From assembly GCA_900556975.1 (NCBI GenBank), contig USQZ01000017.1, forward strand, positions 1-30,663: a stretch of 30,663 bases of DNA, given 5' to 3'. The notes under the pieces were generated by a model. The model was not told the origin of the DNA, did no database searches, and saw only the letters and a program-made list of their open reading frames with translations. The position numbers and the translations under genes are program-made. Positions 25,540 to 30,663 of the stretch are shown here, piece by piece. This stretch comes from an uncultured Clostridium sp. (GTDB taxonomy: Bacteria > Bacillota > Clostridia > TANB77 > CAG-508). Numbering within the stretch: position 1 is the first letter of the stretch; each line of letters opens with the position of its first letter.

Positions 25540-26451
25540 ATGGAAGGCTTTGAAGGATTCAAATTAGATATTACAAACTTCTATGAAAACAATATTGTAA
25601 GTTATATAGAAAATTTACAAGATCATCCACTTGATTTGTTTATGCTAATATTAGATTTAATAATAGTGGGATTCTTAGTTGTAAAGTTATTTAAATCAAT
25701 AAGACACACAAGAGCCAGTCAGTTAGCAAAAGGTATTTTAATTTTGATTGTAATAACAGGTCTAACTAAATTACTACATTTATATATATTCAATGCAATT
25801 TTAACAGCAATAATGAATTGGGGAGTTTTAGCATTAATGATAATATTCCAACCAGAATTGAGAAGAGGTCTTGAACAATTAGGTACAAACCAATTTGGAA
25901 AGTTTTTTGGAATAGATAAAAGTATAGAAGTTAAAACAAAAGAAAATATATATAGAATAGTAATTGCAGCAACTGAACTTTCAAAAACAAGGACAGGAGC
26001 TTTAATAGTAATTGAAAGAGACATAAAATTAAATGATATAATAGATACAGGAATTTTAATGGACTCAGAGATTTCACCACAATTACTTGTAAATATATTT
26101 ACTCCAAGAACACCACTTCATGATGGAGCAGTTGTAATTACTGATAATAAAATTGCAGCAGCATCATGTATGCTACCTTTAGCTGATGATAAAGATATTG
26201 CAAGAGAACTAGGTACAAGACATAGAGCAGCAATTGGAATTTCAAAAGAAACAGATTGCGTTGCAGTAGTCGTTTCAGAAGAAACAGGAAAAATCTCAAT
26301 TGCAAAAGAAGGTACACTTATAGCAGATGTTAAGGAAGAAACTTTAAAGAAAATCTTGATAAAATATTTGATTACTATAAAAGATATTGAACAAGAGAAA
26401 AAAGAAAAAATAAAGAGATTCAAAAAGTTTTATAAAAAAGATGAAGAATAA
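25540..26451 (+). CDS. cdaA: Diadenylate cyclase CdaA
   Basis: The 303-residue protein has three N-terminal membrane segments within residues 30-105, then a DAC (DisA_N) domain. The catalytic motifs are LHDGAVVI (D195-G-A) and GTRHRAAIG (R227-H-R). LRRGLEQLG at the domain start and RTGALIVIERD are typical of CdaA/YbbP. It makes the second messenger c-di-AMP from two ATP at the membrane; in Bacillota this nucleotide controls potassium and osmolyte transport and wall homeostasis. In many relatives cdaA is followed by cdaR (YbbR) and glmM. Here it is followed by a terminator, and a short membrane peptide gene precedes it instead. The assignment is secure. Confidence 0.95.
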   Translation: MEGFEGFKLDITNFYENNIVSYIENLQDHPLDLFMLILDLIIVGFLVVKLFKSIRHTRASQLAKGILILIVITGLTKLLHLYIFNAILTAIMNWGVLALMIIFQPELRRGLEQLGTNQFGKFFGIDKSIEVKTKENIYRIVIAATELSKTRTGALIVIERDIKLNDIIDTGILMDSEISPQLLVNIFTPRTPLHDGAVVITDNKIAAASCMLPLADDKDIARELGTRHRAAIGISKETDCVAVVVSEETGKISIAKEGTLIADVKEETLKKILIKYLITIKDIEQEKKEKIKRFKKFYKKDEE

Positions 26452-26452
26452 A

Positions 26453-26487
26453 TAGCAACCTTAAAATAAAAAAGGTTGCTATATTTT
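26453..26487 (+). terminator. Intrinsic terminator of cdaA
   Basis: TAGCAACCTT (26453-26462) pairs perfectly with AAGGTTGCTA (26472-26481), followed by TATTTTT. It starts two bases after the cdaA stop. Confidence 0.92.
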
Positions 26488-26630
26488 TATAAAGAAAAGA
26501 TTGAAAAAATTTTTATTGTCATGTTCCATTTTTTATATAAAAATAACAATGCCCCAGAATTTGATATGCAAATTTTTCACACGAGCAAAGAAACAGCCAT
26601 AAAAATGCTATAATAAGTGTAAATGCTAAG

Positions 26631-27506
26631 TCAGCTTGTGTTATAAATTAATTTCCGTTTTGGACTTTCAATAAATTTATAAACAGCTTCTGCAAATCCA
26701 CCAGATGAAACATCATTTTCAGTTGTATATTTTGCAACATTTTTTAATTCAGAATATGCATTTGCAACAGCAACACCAACACCAGAGTTTTTAACCATAT
26801 CTATATCATTCAAATTATCTCCAATAGCCATAATTTCATCATTACTAATAGAAAGATATTTACTAAGAATATTTAAAGCATTACTTTTACTTGTATTAGA
26901 AGGAACGACAGACAAATACTCATACTCTTTTCCAACAATCTTATCCATATATTGACCAAATTTAGAAATTTTTAAAATAGAAACATTTGAAGATGACAAA
27001 ATTTCTTCTTTTACATTATCCAAAGAAGAATAACTAGAAATAATAAATTGATAGATAGGTAAATTATTTTTTTCAATATAATCTAAAACATCAGAGACAA
27101 TAATAAATTTAAATCCAGGTAACTTTTGAAGTTTAAAATTCCTAAAGTCCAGAAATTCAAGCTTTTCAGTTATTAGTTGATTATCACTATATGCATGAAC
27201 ATGTAATTTAAATTTTTTAGCAATTTCATAACATTTTTTTATATCATTAATAGAAAGAAAATTTTTAAAAATAGGCACTCCTGTTTTTAAATTATAAATT
27301 TGAGAACCGTTATTAAAAATACCATAAGTAGCATGACATTTTCTGCACAAATCTTGACTCACAGAATAAGATTTTCCAGTACAAATAGCAAAATCAATAT
27401 TACGATTATTCATCATATCAATGGCTTCAAAATTTGATTTATTAATATAATTATTTTCACTAACAATAGTACCATCAAGGTCACTTGCCACTAATTTTAT
27501 AGACAT
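26631..27506 (-). CDS. Cof-type HAD-IIB sugar-phosphatase-like hydrolase
   Basis: The 291-residue protein starts with VASDLDGTIV, giving the nucleophile D9 and D11 of the HAD superfamily. Motif II is FAICTGKSYS, a conserved Lys follows in SKSNALNILS, and motif IV is IMAIGDNLNDIDMV. The large cap domain between motifs II and III, the length and GVGVAVANAYSELKNVA mark the Cof/YwpJ subfamily, whose members remove phosphate from sugar phosphates, flavins or other small molecules. Substrates are promiscuous and cannot be read from sequence. AGGAG lies nine bases before the ATG. It is transcribed alone, convergent with cdaA. Confidence 0.93.
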   Translation of the reverse strand: MSIKLVASDLDGTIVSENNYINKSNFEAIDMMNNRNIDFAICTGKSYSVSQDLCRKCHATYGIFNNGSQIYNLKTGVPIFKNFLSINDIKKCYEIAKKFKLHVHAYSDNQLITEKLEFLDFRNFKLQKLPGFKFIIVSDVLDYIEKNNLPIYQFIISSYSSLDNVKEEILSSSNVSILKISKFGQYMDKIVGKEYEYLSVVPSNTSKSNALNILSKYLSISNDEIMAIGDNLNDIDMVKNSGVGVAVANAYSELKNVAKYTTENDVSSGGFAEAVYKFIESPKRKLIYNTS

Positions 27507-27532
27507 AGAAATAGTCTCCTAATTTTTTTCTA

Positions 27533-27561
27533 ATTATACAATAGTAAAAAGATTAAATCAA
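27533..27561 (-). promoter_or_regulatory. Promoter of the HAD hydrolase gene
   Basis: On the minus strand TTGATT (27561-27556), a 17-base spacer and TATAAT (27538-27533), about 27 bases before the start codon. Confidence 0.75.
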
Positions 27562-27570
27562 TTAAAAAAT

Positions 27571-27606
27571 AAAAATAGACCATTCTTTAAAAATTAGTCT
27601 ATTTTT
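27571..27606. terminator. Terminator-like hairpin between divergent promoters
   Basis: AAAAATAGAC (27571-27580) pairs with GTCTATTTTT (27597-27606). Both strands end in T runs, so it could insulate the divergent HAD and truA units from each other. Confidence 0.55.
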
Positions 27607-27722
27607 TCTCCTTTTCAGGATAATAAATGCGATCTATTTAATATAATTATAAGATAGAAGAAAATGTTAGTAAATACTTAATTTTTCCTTTTTAAAAATG
27701 AAACTTAAAATGGCTGAATGGC

Positions 27723-27751
27723 TTGTTATAGACGGCTTGGTATGGTATAAT
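27723..27751 (+). promoter_or_regulatory. Promoter of the truA operon
   Basis: TTGTTA (27723-27728), a 17-base spacer and TATAAT (27746-27751), with an extended -10 TGG. Confidence 0.8.
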
Positions 27752-27777
27752 ATCGAAAGTGAGGAGAATTTATTAAA

Positions 27778-28512
27778 GTGAGAAATATAAAATTAATAAT
27801 AGAATATGATGGAAAAGGCTTTAATGGCTGGCAAAAACAACCCGACAGACTAAATATTCAAGGAGAAATTGAAAAAGCAATTGAAGAAATAACAGGAGAG
27901 GAAGTTGACCTAACAGCTTCAGGTAGAACGGATGCTGGAGTACACAGTTTAGGGCAAACAGCAAATTTTAAAACAGACTCAAAAATTCCAACAGAAAAAT
28001 TTGCTAAAGCGATAAACTCAAGATTGAAAAAAAGCATAGTTATTAAATCAGCCGAAGAAGTTGATGAAAAATTCCATAGCAGATATTCAGTAAAATCAAA
28101 AACATATAGATATATAATAAATAATTCAGAAAATGGAACAGCTATCTACAGAGGTTTAGAATATCATGTACCAATGAAATTAGATTATGAAAAAATGAAT
28201 GAAGCAATAAAATATTTTATTGGAGAACATGATTTTAAAGCATTCAAAGCAAGTGGGACAAGTAGTAAAAGCAGTGTGAGAAAAATTCTTGATGGAAACG
28301 TAAGAAAAGAAGGAGAAAGGGTAATAATAGAAGTAACAGGAACAGGATTCTTATATAATATGGTTAGAATAATTTCTGGTACGTTATTAGATGTTGGATT
28401 AGGCAAAATAAAACCAGAAGACATTCCTTCAATTATAGAATCTAAAGATAGAACTAAAGCTGGAAAAACATTACCAGCACATGGGCTGTATTTATTGCAA
28501 GTGAATTATTAA
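27778..28512 (+). CDS. truA: tRNA pseudouridine(38-40) synthase TruA
   Basis: The 244-residue protein has the catalytic aspartate D52 in ASGRTDAGVHSLGQ, preceded by IEYDGKGFNGWQKQP, and the family segments FHSRYSVKSKTYRYII, GEHDFKAF and GTGFLYNMVRIISGTLLDVG. TruA converts uridines 38-40 of the tRNA anticodon arm to pseudouridine. The start is GTG at 27778, with GAGGAG 11 bases upstream. It opens an operon with a small membrane protein and rqcP, which fits a translation-related unit. Confidence 0.96.
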   Translation: MRNIKLIIEYDGKGFNGWQKQPDRLNIQGEIEKAIEEITGEEVDLTASGRTDAGVHSLGQTANFKTDSKIPTEKFAKAINSRLKKSIVIKSAEEVDEKFHSRYSVKSKTYRYIINNSENGTAIYRGLEYHVPMKLDYEKMNEAIKYFIGEHDFKAFKASGTSSKSSVRKILDGNVRKEGERVIIEVTGTGFLYNMVRIISGTLLDVGLGKIKPEDIPSIIESKDRTKAGKTLPAHGLYLLQVNY

Positions 28513-28566
28513 AACAGGAACAAATAATAATAAAAAAGAATACAATATAGCAAAAAGGAGAATGAC

Positions 28567-28887
28567 ATGAACAATTTTTTATTATTATATTTTGCACTTC
28601 CTGTTGCAATAACAATATTATCTATTATATTTGAGACATTAATAAATTGCCCAATAAAAATAGCAGGAATAACATTTTCTATATTACTGATTTTTACATT
28701 TGCAGTAGCAGATGAAACATTTTTGATATTCACAATTTTATATACGATATTATCATATGTTGTTGCATGGATTACAAAACAATGGACACAAAATCAGTGT
28801 TCAGGAACGTCGTTAGAGAATTTAATTCAAGAAGCAAATTCTAACAATAATAGTTGCGGATGCAGTAATAGGAGAAGAATATTTTAA
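28567..28887 (+). CDS. Small membrane protein, DUF2651-like
   Basis: The 106-residue protein has three hydrophobic segments (about residues 4-22, 30-47 and 52-68): ALPVAITILSIIFE, IAGITFSILLIFTFAVADETF, then ILYTILSYVVAWI. A polar C-terminus with SNNNSCGCSNRRR follows. The NETF/DETF-like segment between helices recalls the DUF2651 family of Bacillota, whose function is unknown; the cysteine-rich tail is an addition. AAAGGAG precedes the ATG. It lies between truA and rqcP in one transcript, with short gaps on both sides. The family link is tentative. Confidence 0.72.
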   Translation: MNNFLLLYFALPVAITILSIIFETLINCPIKIAGITFSILLIFTFAVADETFLIFTILYTILSYVVAWITKQWTQNQCSGTSLENLIQEANSNNNSCGCSNRRRIF

Positions 28888-28907
28888 TACATAAATAGGA
28901 GAAAGAA

Positions 28908-29144
28908 ATGAGATTAGATAAATTTTTGAAAATGAGTAGAGTAATAAAAAGAAGAACCGTTGCAAATGAAGTTGCAGATTGTGGTAGAGTAAGTGTAAAT
29001 GGGAAGATTGTAAAGCCAAGTTATGATGTTAAGGTAGGGGATATTATCGAGATACAATTTGGAGATAAGGCATCAAAATTTGAAATTGTAAATATTCCGA
29101 AAGTACAAGGAAAAAAATTAGAAGAAACAATAAAATTATTATAA
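28908..29144 (+). CDS. rqcP: S4-domain RNA-binding protein RqcP (YabO-like)
   Basis: The 78-residue protein is almost entirely an S4 RNA-binding domain: MRLDKFLKMSRVIKRRTVAN, EVADCGRVSVNGKIVKPSYD, VKVGDIIEIQFGDK. Length and opening match RqcP (YabO). RqcP works with RqcH on the large ribosomal subunit to add alanine tails to stalled nascent chains (ribosome-associated quality control). AGGAG lies upstream of the ATG. It is the last gene of the truA operon, with a terminator overlapping its stop codon. A generic Hsp15-like heat-shock protein is the alternative; the short length favours RqcP. Confidence 0.9.
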   Translation: MRLDKFLKMSRVIKRRTVANEVADCGRVSVNGKIVKPSYDVKVGDIIEIQFGDKASKFEIVNIPKVQGKKLEETIKLL

Positions 29145-29170
29145 AAGCATCGCCAAAGAGGTGCTTTTAA
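29143..29170 (+). terminator. Intrinsic terminator of the truA-rqcP operon
   Basis: AAAAGCATC (29143-29151) pairs with GGTGCTTTT (29160-29168), with one U-G pair. It overlaps the rqcP stop codon. Confidence 0.8.
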
Positions 29171-29215
29171 GTATTAAAAATATAATAAATAGTATGAATA
29201 TTATTTAAAGCTATA

Positions 29216-29386
29216 GTTACATCAGTAAAAAATAAAAAATGCTCGTTTGAGCTAATTTGCACAGAACTTCTAGTAAATTTTTTTGGCACCCTTTCACGGC
29301 AAGCGCGAACTATTTCCAAAAAAATTTCAAGAATTTCTAGCACAAATTACTCTGCAATGCGCTTTTTTATTTTTTACTGATGTAAC
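29216..29386. mobile_element. MITE-like foldback element (171 bp)
   Basis: The outer 24 bases at each end (29216-29239 and 29363-29386) are perfect inverted copies, beginning GTTACATCAGT. Inner arms are imperfect but include a perfect 12-base pair, AAATTTTTTTGG (29275-29286) with its complement (29316-29327), leaving a short loop near 29287-29315. No coding frame is seen inside. Together with the terminator at 29143 and the dnaE promoter at 29445 it fills the 354 bases between rqcP and dnaE. No clear target duplication is visible. The mobile origin is inferred from structure. Confidence 0.7.
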
Positions 29387-29444
29387 TTTATTTATAATAG
29401 AATATCATAAGAATTTTAATAATATTTTTAATACATTCCCAATA

Positions 29445-29473
29445 TTGATAAAAGCACAAAAATGTGATATAAA
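29445..29473 (+). promoter_or_regulatory. Promoter of dnaE
   Basis: TTGATA (29445-29450), a 17-base spacer and TATAAA (29468-29473), 25 bases before the start codon. Confidence 0.65.
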
Positions 29474-29498
29474 AAGCATTAGAGAAAAGGAGAGAAAA

Positions 29499-30663
29499 AT
29501 GGCTGATTTTGTACATTTACACGTCCACAGTGAATACAGTTTACTAGATGGAATGAGTAGAATTAAAGACTTACCAGTAAGAGCAAAAGAATTAGGAATG
29601 AAAGCAATTGCACTAACAGACCATGGTGTCATGTATGGTGCAGTTGATTTTTATAAAGAATGTAAGAAGAATGATATCAAACCAATCATTGGATGTGAAG
29701 TATATGTAGCACCACACAGCAGATTTGATAAAGAAGCAGGAAGAGATAATGGATATAACCATTTAATTTTATTAGCAAAAAATAAAACGGGATATCAAAA
29801 TTTGTCAAAATTAGTTTCATTATCATTTGTTGAAGGTTTTTATTATAAACCACGTATTGATTTAGAAATTTTAGAGAAATATAGTGAAGGCTTAATTTGC
29901 TTAAGTGCTTGCTTAGCAGGAAGTCTAAGCCAAGCGCTTATTCAAGATGATATGCAAAAAGCTGAAGAGATTGCATTATGGCATAAAAGGGTATTTAAAG
30001 ATGATTATTATATAGAAATTCAACATAATGGATTAAGACAGCAAATTATGATAAATCAAAAACTAATTCAACTAGCTAGAAAACTTGATATTCCATTAGT
30101 TGCAACAAATGATGCACATTATCTAAAAAAAGAAGATAGCTATTTCCATGAAGTTTTATTATGTATTCAAACTGGAAAAAGAATGTCAGATGAAGATAGA
30201 ATGAGATTTGAAACTGAAGAATTTTATATAAAATCTCCAGAAGAAATGGCAGATTATTTTTCAGAGTTTCCAGATGCAATTGAAAATACAGTAAAAATTG
30301 CAGAAAAATGTAACTACGATTTTGAGTTTGGAGTAACTAAACTACCAAACTACGATGTACCAGAAGAGTATGCAACACATTTAGATTATTTTAAAGATCT
30401 TTGTTATAAAGGAATAAAAAATAGATATGGAGAAAATCCATCAGAAGAAGTAATGTCAAGATTAGAATATGAAATCTCAGTAATCGATAAAATGGGATAT
30501 GTAGACTACTTTTTAATTGTATGGGATTATATAAATTATGCAAAATCAGTAGGAATACCAGTAGGCCCAGGGCGTGGTTCAGGAGCAGGTTCAATTGCAG
30601 CATATGCAATAGGTATAACAGATATTGATCCATTAAAATATGGATTACTTTTTGAAAGATTTT
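29499..30663 (+). CDS. dnaE: DNA polymerase III subunit alpha (3'-partial)
   Basis: The frame is open from ATG 29499 (AAAAGGAGAG six bases upstream) to the window end, giving 388 residues of the N-terminal part. It starts with a PHP domain, FVHLHVHSEYSLLDGMSR, with ALTDHGVMYGAVDFY, PIIGCEVYVAP, VATNDAHYL and LSACLAGSLSQAL. The region then enters the polymerase domain at GIPVGPGRGSGAGSIAAYAIGITDIDPL. DnaE is the replicative or lagging-strand polymerase subunit of Bacillota, here of DnaE1/DnaE3-like architecture. The rest of the gene lies beyond the window. A foldback element sits directly upstream of its promoter. Confidence 0.95.
   Translation, partial: MADFVHLHVHSEYSLLDGMSRIKDLPVRAKELGMKAIALTDHGVMYGAVDFYKECKKNDIKPIIGCEVYVAPHSRFDKEAGRDNGYNHLILLAKNKTGYQNLSKLVSLSFVEGFYYKPRIDLEILEKYSEGLICLSACLAGSLSQALIQDDMQKAEEIALWHKRVFKDDYYIEIQHNGLRQQIMINQKLIQLARKLDIPLVATNDAHYLKKEDSYFHEVLLCIQTGKRMSDEDRMRFETEEFYIKSPEEMADYFSEFPDAIENTVKIAEKCNYDFEFGVTKLPNYDVPEEYATHLDYFKDLCYKGIKNRYGENPSEEVMSRLEYEISVIDKMGYVDYFLIVWDYINYAKSVGIPVGPGRGSGAGSIAAYAIGITDIDPLKYGLLFERF

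Noticed and set aside
26586..26614. Extended -10 promoter TGCTATAAT on the + strand
   Set aside because: No -35 box at a proper distance and no + strand gene downstream, only the 3' end of the convergent HAD gene.
30076..30633. Minus-strand open frames inside dnaE
   Set aside because: dnaE frame is open and well conserved to the window end; the reverse frames are shadows with leucine-rich low-complexity products.
1..30663. CRISPR arrays, tRNA or rRNA genes, integrases or transposases
   Set aside because: No regularly spaced direct repeats, no cloverleaf or rRNA-like stretches, and no recombinase motifs were seen on either strand.

Overview
The window is AT-rich DNA using the standard bacterial code (TGA serves as a stop) with strong Shine-Dalgarno sites and sigma-A-type promoters. 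Gene content points to an anaerobic, monoderm, low-GC Bacillota of class Clostridia, probably host- or gut-associated: pyruvate formate-lyase and its activase, a CdaA diadenylate cyclase, a DUF4364 regulator, a LtaS-like enzyme, a sortase with a surface adhesin, RqcP, TruA and PHP-type DnaE. No finer taxonomy can be read from the sequence alone. There is no rRNA, tRNA or CRISPR array.

Positions 1-7510 are the end of a surface-polysaccharide (capsule/EPS) operon, all on the + strand with overlapping or abutting genes. It holds a tandem glycosyltransferase fusion, a Stealth-family phosphotransferase, an EpsG/Wzy-like polymerase, a polysaccharide pyruvyl transferase, a Wzx-like flippase split by a one-base shift in a T8 run, and a ferredoxin-domain protein of the F420-hydrogenase beta type. 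Positions 7531-14783 hold envelope genes: a very large membrane- or wall-bound glycoside hydrolase/beta-helix protein, a UDP-sugar pyrophosphorylase, and a LtaS-like phosphoglycerol transferase. Together they suggest that sugar-nucleotide supply, polymer assembly and polymer processing are grouped here.

Positions 14786-19320 hold a DEAH-type helicase that looks richer in G+C than its neighbours, a DUF4364 winged-helix regulator and an SH3-like exported protein. Positions 19422-21212 encode a sortase and a thioester-domain/CnaB adhesin whose C-terminus stops right at LPVTG. Next come an orphan GC-rich gene (21429-21731) with its own promoter and palindrome, then the divergent pflA/pflB pair. 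Positions 25361-26487 carry a 34-residue membrane peptide gene in one unit with cdaA. A HAD phosphatase, a truA / small membrane protein / rqcP operon, and the 5' part of dnaE (cut by the window end) follow.

The intergenic DNA is rich in foldback structures. The clearest are a 171-bp MITE-like element with perfect 24-bp ends (29216-29386) and a 125-bp inverted repeat starting at the pflB stop codon (25126-25250). The most unusual coding observations are the atypical adhesin, the glycoside hydrolase/beta-helix protein with an LPLAG-type tail, the T8 break in the flippase gene, and the unrecognised small peptide beside cdaA.
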